The notes: generated from the letters alone by a model not told the origin. Positions 24,956-34,221 are shown, counted from the stretch's first letter. The stretch is 64,000 nucleotides of DNA from an uncultured Bacilli bacterium (GCA_947632375.1 CANRPF010000005.1:1-64000); one strand, 5' to 3'. Numbers and translations: made by a program.

Positions 24956-25716
24956 TTTAAAGTATTAAGTATTTCGTCTAACATTACAGCACATTCGTCT
25001 GGTGATATTTCTCTGTTAGCTCTCATACCCCTTCCAAGATATTTATACCAAGAAACTTCATAATCACGCCACTTGAAGTTGTAATCTTCTGTAGCACTCT
25101 CGCTCCAGTCATAAGCAAATGCGTCAAATGTATTACCATGAAATCTTTGTCCTGTATTTTTAAATGGACTTTCGTATACCTCATTATTTTTATTCCACAT
25201 ATATGTACATAATCTATCTTCTATTGTTCTTAAAGCAGAATATACATAATTTGGAACGTTATGACTATATTCTTTGGTGTTTCTAAAATCTTCGTCAGCC
25301 CTAATATCAAGACAATTAATACCAAGTTCTACTCTATTATCATACAGAACCATTTTTTGTTCTTCATTGAAAAAAGCGTCTTGGTCGTTCCACCCAACTA
25401 TTAAATGTAAGTAAGGCTCTTCTTTGCCTTGCAAATTAACAATAATTTGAGTAATATCTTTATTCTCTAATCTATCAAAGACACTACTGTCAACACCAAG
25501 TATATCTATATACGTCAAATCATAAATCTTCTCATTGAATATTATAAAAACACTACCACATATCAAATCTGACTCTATATTACCATTTCTATAATAATGA
25601 GTTGTTGTAATATCTTCAAAGAAATAACTATCAATGTAATCTGCTGGAATAGTTGCACTATCACAATTTTCAAAAACAAGTTCTATACTTTTTAGTTTAT
25701 CATTCTTCTTCTCCAT
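24952..25716 (-). CDS. Hypothetical phage protein
   Basis: 254 residues, acidic and aromatic-rich, mixed alpha/beta. No motif recognised. It overlaps the kinase-HD gene by 17 bases and is probably co-translated with it. Confidence 0.65.
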   Translation of the reverse strand: MEKKNDKLKSIELVFENCDSATIPADYIDSYFFEDITTTHYYRNGNIESDLICGSVFIIFNEKIYDLTYIDILGVDSSVFDRLENKDITQIIVNLQGKEEPYLHLIVGWNDQDAFFNEEQKMVLYDNRVELGINCLDIRADEDFRNTKEYSHNVPNYVYSALRTIEDRLCTYMWNKNNEVYESPFKNTGQRFHGNTFDAFAYDWSESATEDYNFKWRDYEVSWYKYLGRGMRANREISPDECAVMLDEILNTLK

Positions 25717-26650
25717 TATACACGCTCCTATCTGCGTCAGCCTTCATTAATATTTCTAATTTAGAGAATAATTCTTCTCCTATCTTTTCTTTAGTTTTAT
25801 CTAAATCTGCAATAAATTTATCCATATGGTGATATATCAAAGTTGCCACTTGCATATCTTCTAACTCTACTTCTGTTAATAAGAAATTTCTATGTTTATA
25901 ACAGTTAGCATATAGTAAATACAAGTAAGCAGAAACTTTATGGTGACTATAATAAGTAGATGTCTGTTTTTCTTCGTTGTAACCTCTACAATAAGGTTTA
26001 CCTATATCATGAAATCTACCAGCACGACGTAAAATTTCGTCTCCGTCGCTCCACTTATAAGCCTTATCACACGTATTTAATAAATGCTCTATTAACGTCT
26101 GTGTATGATGTATATTGCCCTGTTCATAATTATACCCTATTCTAGTCAACAAGTCAATAATCTCGTCGCATGGAAATGTGTCAGTATTTGCATAGTGTAT
26201 TTTGTCAAATCCCTCATAATACATTGGAATATCTATGTTTCGTATCATTGACAATAACTTATCTTCTGGAATATGTCTTTCAGGTCTTGTTAAATTACGG
26301 TCAAATAAAGTACCAATAGAACATAAACATAATATAGCCTCAACGTTTGCTATTTTTTTTGTTTCATTAATTATGTTTTTACGTCTTTTTATGTTAAGGT
26401 TGGTAGCATTATAAATGACATCTTTGCCTTCTTGTAAGGCTTTTCTTGAACGTTTTCTCATTTCAGCAAAAACCTTTTCGTTATGTTCTTGGTCTTCAAA
26501 ACCAAATAATTCTACTCTAATATCGTCACTTGAAACAATAGCACACTCTACACCATTTTCTTCTATATGTTCTTTTAACATATTGGCAATCGTGTCTTTC
26601 CCAGAGCCTGGAACCCCTATCATTACATATAAGGTGTTTTGTCTTCGCAT
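25700..26650 (-). CDS. P-loop kinase fused to HD phosphohydrolase
   Basis: 316 residues. An N-terminal P-loop kinase domain has GVPGSGKDT (12-20) and a lid-like RPERHIPED region. A C-terminal HD domain has TLIEHLLNTC, GRFHDIGKPY (about 211) and YYSHHKVSA. Pnk-plus-HD enzymes heal RNA ends by adding 5'-phosphate and removing 2',3' phosphates; HD-Pnk proteins in bacteria have the opposite domain order. This fits the phage RNA ligase. A kinase for other substrates remains possible. Confidence 0.7.
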   Translation of the reverse strand: MRRQNTLYVMIGVPGSGKDTIANMLKEHIEENGVECAIVSSDDIRVELFGFEDQEHNEKVFAEMRKRSRKALQEGKDVIYNATNLNIKRRKNIINETKKIANVEAILCLCSIGTLFDRNLTRPERHIPEDKLLSMIRNIDIPMYYEGFDKIHYANTDTFPCDEIIDLLTRIGYNYEQGNIHHTQTLIEHLLNTCDKAYKWSDGDEILRRAGRFHDIGKPYCRGYNEEKQTSTYYSHHKVSAYLYLLYANCYKHRNFLLTEVELEDMQVATLIYHHMDKFIADLDKTKEKIGEELFSKLEILMKADADRSVYNGEEE

Positions 26651-26940
26651 ATATTACTCACCTTCTTTGCTTTTTCATTTCTCAATTCTATAATAGCCAG
26701 AATTGAATAATTTGCTAAATCTAATAAAGTATCTTCTATCTTCTCGTCAACAACTTGCTGGTCTTTTTTGTGATTTAGAGTAGTAACTCTATTTATTTTA
26801 TCATACATTCTAACTAGAAAAGCGTCTAATCCAAATTTATTATATGTATCAGCAACACTATCTCCATAATCTGCATTTTTCTTTTTGTATAAATCTAGCA
26901 TTTGTTCTGTAATATCTTCAAAAACCTTTTCTTTATTCAT
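26623..26940 (-). CDS. DUF1599 / Nmad1-like protein
   Basis: 105 residues. KKKNADYGDS (about 19-28), FLVRMYDKINRV (about 41) and EDTLLDLANYSILAI (about 69) match DUF1599, a MazG-related fold named for association with nucleotide modification in phages. It might hydrolyse unwanted dNTPs. The C-terminal tail overlaps the kinase-HD gene start. Confidence 0.65.
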   Translation of the reverse strand: MNKEKVFEDITEQMLDLYKKKNADYGDSVADTYNKFGLDAFLVRMYDKINRVTTLNHKKDQQVVDEKIEDTLLDLANYSILAIIELRNEKAKKVSNICEDKTPYM

Positions 26941-26942
26941 AA

Positions 26943-27191
26943 CTACTCACTCTTTTCTTCTGCACAAATTGTTAATAATTTATTATTTACTTCTTTAGCA
27001 TTTTCAAGTTTTTCTTCTAAAACTTCTATGTCCCCTTCTTTAGAAGACACATCAGCATTTAAGTCAGCTATTTTAGAATTTAATTCTGCGTTAACTCTTT
27101 CAATATGTATTCCTCTAATACCAGTTATAAAAGCACCAACAATAAATATTGAAAATATTATTATAAAAATTTTATCTGCTTTTGTTCTCAT
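26943..27191 (-). CDS. Membrane-anchored coiled-coil protein
   Basis: 82 residues from ATG 27191 behind GGAGG. One hydrophobic span (IFIIIFSIFIVGAFITGI, about 8-25) is followed by a heptad-rich coil (NSKIADLNADVSSKEGD). The outline resembles inner-membrane spanins but the host is probably Gram-positive, so the role is unknown. Confidence 0.6.
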   Translation of the reverse strand: MRTKADKIFIIIFSIFIVGAFITGIRGIHIERVNAELNSKIADLNADVSSKEGDIEVLEEKLENAKEVNNKLLTICAEEKSE

Positions 27192-27357
27192 TAAAATACC
27201 TCCTACACTCTTTATCTTGTAAAGCGTCTGTAACAACCATATTTCCACAACGTCTATCAATATCACTATCTTTAATGCAACACACAATAGACACTATGAC
27301 ACAAGATATTGCAAACATAATTATTACAAGACATACTATATCTCTTGTATTTATCAT
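27172..27357 (-). CDS. Small membrane protein with cysteines
   Basis: 61 residues; ATG 27357 follows AGGAGGGG. One membrane span (VCLVIIMFAISCVIVSIVCC, about 6-25) then a short charged tail with two Cys. Overlaps the next start. No family recognised. Confidence 0.55.
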   Translation of the reverse strand: MINTRDIVCLVIIMFAISCVIVSIVCCIKDSDIDRRCGNMVVTDALQDKECRRYFNENKSR

Positions 27358-27358
27358 T

Positions 27359-27874
27359 TTACCCCTCCTCAATATCCCATTTATCTACATTTAATTTTTC
27401 ATATAGATAAGTGGATTGCTTTTTAATCATTCTTTTTGTTATCTCTAACTTTTTACAGGTCTCTTTTATCCCTTTTAGTGGTAAATCTTTGTCTGTAAAA
27501 TAAAGTCTTAAAGCATATATTAGAAAATCGTCAAAGTCTTCACATTTAGCAAGAGATGTAATCTCTTCTTTTACGAATAATCTACCCACTAATTCTTCAT
27601 ATATTCTGACGTCTCTTTTATAATCAGTAAATTCTTTACGGATTTCTTTTTCGTCAGCCATTGCTTCTTTAGCCTTGTCTTGCCATAATAGATATTTGTC
27701 AAAACTTTCACTCTTTTCTTCTAGGAGAGCTAAATACTTATTTTTGAAATCGTCTCTTTCTTCAATTACTTGTTGTAAGTTTTTTCTGCAAGTCTTTAAT
27801 TTCTTTTTAGTCTGTTTTCTCTCTAGTTTATCATTTTGCTTAATCTCTCTTCCCTCTAAGAACTCGCTAAACAC
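27359..27874 (-). CDS. Coiled-coil protein
   Basis: 171 residues from GTG 27874 (GAGGTG upstream). A Lys/Glu coiled coil fills about residues 8-80; the C-terminal half (DFDDFLIYALRLYF, GIKETCKKLEITKR) is a helical, possibly DNA-binding domain. First gene after the promoter at 27901. Confidence 0.6.
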   Translation of the reverse strand: MFSEFLEGREIKQNDKLERKQTKKKLKTCRKNLQQVIEERDDFKNKYLALLEEKSESFDKYLLWQDKAKEAMADEKEIRKEFTDYKRDVRIYEELVGRLFVKEEITSLAKCEDFDDFLIYALRLYFTDKDLPLKGIKETCKKLEITKRMIKKQSTYLYEKLNVDKWDIEEG

Positions 27875-27900
27875 TATAATCACCTCTCTATCTTAATAAG

Positions 27901-27929
27901 ATAATATCATAATTATTTATCTTTGTCAA
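27901..27929 (-). promoter_or_regulatory. Sigma-A promoter
   Basis: Minus-strand TTGACA (27929-27924), 17 bases, TATTAT (27906-27901) with TGA extended -10. It lies across the end of the gene at 27913 and drives the 24.6-27.9 kb operon. Confidence 0.8.
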
Positions 27930-28182
27930 TATTATTTTTGAAATTATTCCAAATTTCTAATGTTTTATTGTCTATTGGTATTCTAAGCAGTATAATCCCT
28001 TCTTTAGTTATAACGTCATAGACAGTTACTGTTTTATTATTAGGTAGGATAACATTTTGTAGTGGAACAATGTCTTGTAAATCGTTCATATCTACATATA
28101 TGTTACTATATCCTTTTTCTACTGTATCATTTTTGACACCAAATATTATATATTCAGCATTTTTGTTAATAGGTTCTTTCAA
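27913..28182 (-). CDS. Hypothetical protein
   Basis: 89 residues with a TTG start at 28182 behind AAGGGG. Beta-rich centre (IYVDMNDLQDIVPLQNVILP). No family recognised. Overlaps the upstream zinc-ribbon gene by 17 bases. Confidence 0.6.
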   Translation of the reverse strand: MKEPINKNAEYIIFGVKNDTVEKGYSNIYVDMNDLQDIVPLQNVILPNNKTVTVYDVITKEGIILLRIPIDNKTLEIWNNFKNNIDKDK

Positions 28183-28510
28183 AAAAATCGCCCCTTTCTT
28201 GTAGGTTTAAGGCTCTTTGACACTCTGGACAAAGACCGTATCTATCAAGCCAAGGCAAATATGATAAATTTTTACCACATCTGCAACATATAAAACCTAC
28301 ACTTATCTCTTTATAAAATTGTCTACGGTATTTATTACCCTGTGTTACTGCGTTTTTCTCTCGTTCTGTATCAATATTGATACAATTATCAATATCTAGG
28401 AAAACTTTGTTTTGCATTTGAACAGGTACGTCTTTGTTTTTCAAACGAGATGTACGCAATTTATTTTTTTGAAAAACTAAATCTTCGGTTAAATCAACAT
28501 TAGTCTTCAT
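28166..28510 (-). CDS. Zinc-ribbon protein
   Basis: 114 residues. The C-terminal half has CCRCGKNL and CPECQRAL, two CxxC pairs 17 residues apart, a zinc ribbon. The N-terminal half is basic. Possibly nucleic acid binding; family not named. Confidence 0.6.
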   Translation of the reverse strand: MKTNVDLTEDLVFQKNKLRTSRLKNKDVPVQMQNKVFLDIDNCINIDTEREKNAVTQGNKYRRQFYKEISVGFICCRCGKNLSYLPWLDRYGLCPECQRALNLQERGDFFERTY

Positions 28511-28526
28511 AATATTCTACCTTTCA

Positions 28527-29300
28527 TTAATCGTTAAAGAATACTTTGCTAAACCACCCTATAAAACCTTTTTTCTCTTGTTCCTTTATTGGCATTAATG
28601 GTACGACTTTAAGGTCGTCGTCTAATCTATCAAGTTCTTTTCTTATTTCTTCTGTATCTGTTGGTGTTCCTATCTCAATAAGTTTTTCTTTACCAACCTC
28701 TCTAATAAATTTATCCATTGTTAAATCACAATATTCGTCAACCCAGTCTCCCAAGTAATAAAATCTATCACTTATTACATATGCACTATTATCTGGCATA
28801 GGGCTTCTTATTTCACTTCTTTTTTGGAAAGTTCCAAATAATATAGGGTCTTTCTCCATTCTATCTTTTTCAACTTGACGTTCAACTTCACCAGTATAAT
28901 CGGTAAATAATACATACATCTGGTCGAAATAAGGTTTTGTTTGAGCGATAATATCAACTATATCGTCTGGGATATTTCTAGGATAGTTCTCTAACTCTAT
29001 TATTTTAACGGCGTCATTTGCTATATTATCTATGTATTCTTCTATATCTGTTCTATCAACAAATGTATTAATTCCAAGTTTTACTATTTCTCGTTCCTTT
29101 TCAACACAATCAACCAAAAATCTAAGTTTTTCTATAAGTCTTTTTTGTCCAGTTGTTTTAAGTTTTTCTACTGTCTGTAAGGCACCATTATAAAAGTTTT
29201 TTAAATCTTCGTCTGATGTCTTTTTCTTTTTATCTTTTAATGTTTCAAAATATTCTGTTGGTGTCATTTCTTTAAAATCTTTTGATTTTTTCTTAGCCAT
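28527..29300 (-). CDS. Hypothetical phage protein
   Basis: 257 residues, mostly helical and charged, with a Lys-rich start (MAKKKSKDFKEM) and aromatic C-terminus (GFIGWFSKVFF). No recognised domain. RBS GAGGTG. Confidence 0.65.
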   Translation of the reverse strand: MAKKKSKDFKEMTPTEYFETLKDKKKKTSDEDLKNFYNGALQTVEKLKTTGQKRLIEKLRFLVDCVEKEREIVKLGINTFVDRTDIEEYIDNIANDAVKIIELENYPRNIPDDIVDIIAQTKPYFDQMYVLFTDYTGEVERQVEKDRMEKDPILFGTFQKRSEIRSPMPDNSAYVISDRFYYLGDWVDEYCDLTMDKFIREVGKEKLIEIGTPTDTEEIRKELDRLDDDLKVVPLMPIKEQEKKGFIGWFSKVFFND

Positions 29301-29307
29301 AATAAAA

Positions 29308-29928
29308 TCACCTCTTAATTAACTTTTTAGCTACATAATCATTATAAATATCATATCTTTTAGTAACGTCTTGTTGTTCTTCTAAAGAGTATCCTTTCAT
29401 AACATTGTTATAAAATCCACAATTTGAAAATGGCTCTACACAACCACCACATCTTATACATTGTGGCACTAAAGACCAAGCCACATCTTCGTCATATTTT
29501 CTTATTTCTTCAACCAATTCTCTTGTATATTCTACTGTCGTAGGGTCTGCACTCATGCAAAGTCTTTTCTCTGCTATATTCATAAGTGCTTGGATATTAG
29601 CGTCCATTTCCATTGGAACGTAGTTCATTTGTGAACGTTGTTCTCTATCTACGCCAGTACGGTCTGTACGTTCAGTACCAACAAATTTCTCTACACCTTC
29701 ATGATGTCTAGCAAAATGTGTACTGATAGCATATGGAATATTGTCCCATTTCCAACTTATCATACTACGTCTAATTGGTGAGTGACGACAAATTAATAAT
29801 TTTCTCTTCCACTCTTGTTTAGGTTCAACCCCTGCTTCTTTACTTATTGTAGTCATGCAAGCTGATTTAATAGCTAGCCAGTCTACATCAAATTTTGTTA
29901 TTCTTACTTTTGTATCGTATTTCTTCAT
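29308..29928 (-). CDS. ThyX-like protein
   Basis: 206 residues from ATG 29928. The segment FARHHEGVEKFVGTERTD (about residues 71-88) resembles the ThyX signature RHRxxSxNExSxRY but with changed residues, and SQMNYVPMEMDAN follows as in ThyX folds. A Cys-rich QCIRCGGC with a further Cys is an unusual addition near residue 163. Flavin-dependent thymidylate synthase is the nearest known family; catalytic competence is doubtful. Confidence 0.5.
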   Translation of the reverse strand: MKKYDTKVRITKFDVDWLAIKSACMTTISKEAGVEPKQEWKRKLLICRHSPIRRSMISWKWDNIPYAISTHFARHHEGVEKFVGTERTDRTGVDREQRSQMNYVPMEMDANIQALMNIAEKRLCMSADPTTVEYTRELVEEIRKYDEDVAWSLVPQCIRCGGCVEPFSNCGFYNNVMKGYSLEEQQDVTKRYDIYNDYVAKKLIKR

Positions 29929-29960
29929 TTTTATAATCTCCTCCCATGTATTATAAAAAT

Positions 29961-29989
29961 ATATTATCATATGAAATAAAAAAAGTCAA
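29961..29989 (-). promoter_or_regulatory. Sigma-A promoter
   Basis: Minus-strand TTGACT (29989-29984), 17 bases, TAATAT (29966-29961) with TGA extended -10. It drives the ThyX-like operon. Confidence 0.8.
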
Positions 29990-30006
29990 GAGAATATCTC
30001 AACTTT

Positions 30007-32253
30007 TTAAATTTCTTGAAAAATTTGCACCAAAAAGGTCTTTCTATCGTCTATTGCATTTTTATATATACAAGTATTAAACGATTTAGGTTCAGCAATT
30101 ATATGAGCCATACTTTTAGCCCTTGTTATTGCTGTATATAACCACTCATTTGAAAGCATTACATATGAAGAATTATCAAAAGCCACTATAACGTCTTTAA
30201 ATTGTGAGCCTTGGCTAGAGTGACAAGTTATTGCATACGCAAGTTCAAGTCCAGCATATTTTTCTTTAGGAATTATAACTTCTCCCTCGTCATAAAAGTC
30301 TATAATACAATATTTTTTATGTATTTCCTTGACTATACCCATACTACCATTAAATATATTAGTAACATTATCGTCTGGTGTTCTAACACTATAATGATTT
30401 TTACGATTTATGATTTTATCCCCTTCTCTTATACAATAATCACTTTTGTTTTTGGTGGCTTCAAAAGAGATTTCTCTTGTAAACTTATTCTTTTTAGGAT
30501 TTATCATATTTTGTATTGCTTTATTAATCTTCATACGTGATAGTTTTATTCTGTCATTTTGAGCAACTATAATCTGTACGTCTCTTATATCTTTATATTT
30601 CTGTAATTCTTGCTTAAAAGTATCAATAACTAGGTCATAAAGTAATGTTTTATCTTCTCTTAAACAAAAGTGTAGGTCTTGTAATTCACCTAAAACTTGG
30701 TCTGTATCAAGACTTTCTTTAAACATTATCTCTTTATGTCTAACTTTTTGTGATGTCGTGATAATAGCACTTTTCTTGGCTTGTCTGTGTATTTTAGTAA
30801 GTTCTATGATAGGTATTTTATTACTATCCATTAGATTACTAAGAAGATTACCTATTCCAATTGGTGGTAATTGTCCATTATCACCTAACATAATAAGTTT
30901 AGAGCCATTAGGTATGGCTTGTATTAAAGACCAGAATAATTCAAGTCCTACCATAGATATTTCGTCTATAATTACCATATCTACGTCTAATGGATTGTCT
31001 TCTTTGTAGACAAACCCGTCACCTTGAAAGCCTAAAAGTCTATGTATTGTACTACTTTCATAACCAGTTGCTTCTGCTATTCTTTTTGACGCTTGTCCAG
31101 AAAATGCACATTGTCTTATAACGTCAGTAGTATTGTTATAAATAATGTCATAAATACCTTTTATAAGACTACTTTTACCAGTACCAGCCAAACCTACTAT
31201 AACTGACACGTTTTGATTTAATACTTTGTATATTCCGTCAAGTTGTTCGTCTGTAAACTCAAAACCCTGTTTCTTTATTGTTTTATCTATTTCTTTTTGT
31301 ATTATTTTGTTATCTATGGTCTTAACACTAGCATTATTAAGTTGATTTAATTTATCAACTATCTTACACTCTAGGTCATAATAGTAATACAAAGCCAATT
31401 GGTCTTTGTTTATATCTTCATAGACTAATTTAGCCTTAACCATATCTTCTAGGACTACTTTTATTCTATCGTAGTTAACATCTAGTAAATCAACAACCAT
31501 AATTTCAAATTTTTCATGTGTTAGCCATGTAGAGCCAAGCATTGGATTAGTTGCAATATCTTTTAATAGATAGGTTACACCTGCTTTTATTCTAAATTTG
31601 CTATCTTTTGCTATGTTGTATTGCAAGGCTATTTTATCAGCACTTTTAAAACCAATTCCTTTAACGTCGTCTGCTAGCATATAAGGATTTTGCTTAAATT
31701 TAGCAATTGCTTTATCTGGAGAGCCATATTGTTCTACAAGTTGTTTTATTCTGCTAGAACTAACGCCTAGTGGAGCAAAAAAGTTGTATGCTGGGGCGTA
31801 TCTTTCAGAAGACACGAATTTATCTATAATTTTCTGTGCTGTTTTTGCACCAATTCCTTTAACTTTAACCAATTCTTTAATATTTTTACTTTTTATATAT
31901 TCAAAAGGTTCGTCTAAAGTATCATATAATGTTTTAACTTGTTTTTCAGTAAGAATTTGTTCCAAAAACATTTTCTCGTCTTCTTGGGTATCTATCTCTG
32001 TGCACTCATACATACTTGAAAACTTTAATTGCGTACCATAAGGCGTTTCTATGATATTACCCTCTACTATATATATACCTCTATTTGTCGGTTCTGCCAT
32101 AGTATATCCTGACATTCTAAATCTGTCACTGGGCAATTCTTTTTTATCTCCTTCCATTACAGATATGACATCAGCCAAAAAAGCTGTCCAGTTGGTATCT
32201 GGACTATAAAATGATATATCTTTTTTTTGTCTTATTTTAATTTTGAGTTTCAT
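30007..32253 (-). CDS. RecD2-like DNA helicase
   Basis: 748 residues, superfamily 1B helicase. N-terminal helix-hairpin-helix repeats (KVKGIGAKTAQKI, DDVKGIGFKSADKI), then Walker A GLAGTGKSS (about 354), DEISMVG (about 429), GDNGQLPP (about 459) and the C-terminal HSSQGSQF (about 678). This is the RecD2/TraA layout; such enzymes unwind DNA 5' to 3'. Likely used in phage replication or recombination. Confidence 0.88.
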   Translation of the reverse strand: MKLKIKIRQKKDISFYSPDTNWTAFLADVISVMEGDKKELPSDRFRMSGYTMAEPTNRGIYIVEGNIIETPYGTQLKFSSMYECTEIDTQEDEKMFLEQILTEKQVKTLYDTLDEPFEYIKSKNIKELVKVKGIGAKTAQKIIDKFVSSERYAPAYNFFAPLGVSSSRIKQLVEQYGSPDKAIAKFKQNPYMLADDVKGIGFKSADKIALQYNIAKDSKFRIKAGVTYLLKDIATNPMLGSTWLTHEKFEIMVVDLLDVNYDRIKVVLEDMVKAKLVYEDINKDQLALYYYYDLECKIVDKLNQLNNASVKTIDNKIIQKEIDKTIKKQGFEFTDEQLDGIYKVLNQNVSVIVGLAGTGKSSLIKGIYDIIYNNTTDVIRQCAFSGQASKRIAEATGYESSTIHRLLGFQGDGFVYKEDNPLDVDMVIIDEISMVGLELFWSLIQAIPNGSKLIMLGDNGQLPPIGIGNLLSNLMDSNKIPIIELTKIHRQAKKSAIITTSQKVRHKEIMFKESLDTDQVLGELQDLHFCLREDKTLLYDLVIDTFKQELQKYKDIRDVQIIVAQNDRIKLSRMKINKAIQNMINPKKNKFTREISFEATKNKSDYCIREGDKIINRKNHYSVRTPDDNVTNIFNGSMGIVKEIHKKYCIIDFYDEGEVIIPKEKYAGLELAYAITCHSSQGSQFKDVIVAFDNSSYVMLSNEWLYTAITRAKSMAHIIAEPKSFNTCIYKNAIDDRKTFLVQIFQEI

Positions 32254-33157
32254 TATTAATTACCCCTTCTTTTATGACTTTAAACATATCCTTTATATCG
32301 CTTTTTAGGTCATATCTTTCTGGAGAGGTAGAAGTCATTGCAAATTGTTCATTAACGCCGTCTATATACATAGTCATAGTTCCGTCGTCTCCTTGATAAA
32401 ACTCTTGCCACTCTTCGTTAGTAAGCATATTTTTAACGTCAAGTTGTTTTATAGCAAGATTGTCAAAAGATACACACTTGAATTTATCTAGGTATTTTGG
32501 TAAATCTCTTTTTAACCAATCTATCTTATCTTGTATATCTTTAGCCACTTTTTCATTTTGTAGCAAATCTGCACCTCTACCCCAATTTTTATACCCTAGA
32601 ATAAGTATTTTACAACCAAATTGAGATAGATAATCAAACACATCTTTACCATGTATTCCTGCTATCAAATGTACTACTGCATTATCATTTTTAGCAACCT
32701 CTTTCCACATTAGGTCGAAAGGTTTTAAATAAGATATTCCTAAACCATAGATAAGGTTTTCCTCAATAAGTTCATTTATAAGATTTACATTATCTATAAA
32801 CTCATTTTGATGTACTGTTATAGAAGGTATAACGCCTTGCTTTTTAAGTTTTTGCAAGAAAGGCTTTAGGTCTGGGTGGCTAGTTACTTTTCCACCACCA
32901 ATAGCCATTTCTGTACCTTTAGTAAGACTATTTACAAATTGTAAATTCATTATATCTCCATGCTTACCTTCTGGATTAGACTTCTCATGACACATACGAC
33001 AATTCATATTACACCAATTAGTGATTTTGAAATCCATAGATACAGGAAATTCTAGGTCTGGCTTTTCATATTCACCTTCTGTTTCTATTATTCTTGTGCC
33101 GTCTTCATATATAGATATTGTAGCATTACCATTATGGTATTTTTCTAACATTTTCAT
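32237..33157 (-). CDS. Radical SAM protein, unknown substrate
   Basis: 306 residues from ATG 33157 behind GAGGTGG. The cluster motif is CNMNCRMC (about 48-55), with GGGKVTSHPDL and LILGYKNWGRG as SAM-barrel elements. It does not look like NrdG or QueE. Close neighbours are a RecD-like helicase and a ThyX-like protein. It could modify a nucleotide or a peptide; the five NSSSTHS proteins begin just upstream, which is noted but not proof of a link. Confidence 0.7.
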   Translation of the reverse strand: MKMLEKYHNGNATISIYEDGTRIIETEGEYEKPDLEFPVSMDFKITNWCNMNCRMCHEKSNPEGKHGDIMNLQFVNSLTKGTEMAIGGGKVTSHPDLKPFLQKLKKQGVIPSITVHQNEFIDNVNLINELIEENLIYGLGISYLKPFDLMWKEVAKNDNAVVHLIAGIHGKDVFDYLSQFGCKILILGYKNWGRGADLLQNEKVAKDIQDKIDWLKRDLPKYLDKFKCVSFDNLAIKQLDVKNMLTNEEWQEFYQGDDGTMTMYIDGVNEQFAMTSTSPERYDLKSDIKDMFKVIKEGVINNETQN

Positions 33158-33177
33158 AAAAACCACCTCTCTCTTTT

Positions 33178-33414
33178 TTATTTTAATTTTATTGTTTTAG
33201 ATAATCTAGGCATTTCTTGCTCATATATATTTATGAAAGTTTGCAACATTGAGGCTGCTGTTTTATAGTGAGAACTATGACATACTGGAATATAAGTTGG
33301 CATTTCTTGTTTGTCTAGGCTCTCTCGGTTACGCATTTCTATATCGTGTAATGTATTTAAGTAAAATTGTCCAGTAAGGGGACAATATTCCCCCACCCAA
33401 ATCTCTTTTTCCAT
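33178..33414 (-). CDS. Hypothetical protein
   Basis: 78 residues. The segment VGEYCPLTGQFYLNTLHDIE and a second Cys/His stretch (VCHSSHYKTA) are distinctive but unrecognised. Its start abuts the upstream NSSSTHS gene stop. Confidence 0.6.
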   Translation of the reverse strand: MEKEIWVGEYCPLTGQFYLNTLHDIEMRNRESLDKQEMPTYIPVCHSSHYKTAASMLQTFINIYEQEMPRLSKTIKLK

Positions 33415-33884
33415 TATCCGTCAAAGCCATAATAACCGAAAGCAACTATTTTATCCCCACTTTTTGTTGTATAATCTTCTTTATATTGTTCAAAATCCTC
33501 ATAATAATCTTTATAATGTTCAAATGAGAAAGGAATATCATAAGGGAAATCTTCAATAAACTCGTCAATATCTTCTTTTGTTAAAGTATTGAGATTTTCT
33601 TCTGTACATAAGTCTTCTATGTTGTCTGCTTTTACGTCATTATACATATATTCTGTAGCATATTTACCTTCACTATTTTTATAAGTATCATAATTACATC
33701 TTTCATAAATAATACTCTTTTTAACTTCTGTAACAAACTCTTCTTCTGTACAAAACCTCTCATTAAGACTATCATAATAAAGTTCTCCATTTTTCCATTT
33801 ATTATAATCGTCGTCACTACATATTACTAATGAGTGTGTACTGCTAGAGTTAGTTTCAAAAGTTTTTCTTCTTAATATTCTCAT
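33414..33884 (-). CDS. NSSSTHS-family protein 1
   Basis: 156 residues from ATG 33884 (AAGGTG). N-terminus RRKTFETNSSSTHSLVI is shared nearly unchanged with four other genes up to 37.5 kb; the body is acidic and different from each. Contains LYYDSLNERFCTEEEF. The shared part sits at residues 4-20, as a leader or active-site segment would. Confidence 0.7.
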   Translation of the reverse strand: MRILRRKTFETNSSSTHSLVICSDDDYNKWKNGELYYDSLNERFCTEEEFVTEVKKSIIYERCNYDTYKNSEGKYATEYMYNDVKADNIEDLCTEENLNTLTKEDIDEFIEDFPYDIPFSFEHYKDYYEDFEQYKEDYTTKSGDKIVAFGYYGFDG

Positions 33885-33897
33885 ATTATCACCTTCT

Positions 33898-34221
33898 TTA
33901 TATAATTTCTTCTTCAAGTTCTGGAACGATTTCTTCAATAATTTCTTTTACCATTTGTTTAAAGTAATCGTCATTTTTATCTTGTAAAAGACTACCATTA
34001 TTAACGGCTTTTAATAATTTATTCTTTTCTCTTTGTTGTTTTTCTTTTTTAGCATTTTGTAAGATTTCTATCATTTCGTCTATTTCTTCTACACTACATA
34101 AAATACTAAATAGATTTTCTAATACTTCTGTATTTTCTTCTTCCTCTAATAATTCTATTTTATTATCAGCATTATCAGCGTCACTGATAGTGATAGTCAT
34201 TTTAACTGCCTTGTCTTCCAT
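33898..34221 (-). CDS. Acidic coiled-coil protein
   Basis: 107 residues, Glu/Ile-rich with coil LLEEEENTEVLENLF and C-terminal EIIEEIVPELEEE. No family recognised. Lies in the NSSSTHS gene cluster. Confidence 0.6.
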   Translation of the reverse strand: MEDKAVKMTITISDADNADNKIELLEEEENTEVLENLFSILCSVEEIDEMIEILQNAKKEKQQREKNKLLKAVNNGSLLQDKNDDYFKQMVKEIIEEIVPELEEEII

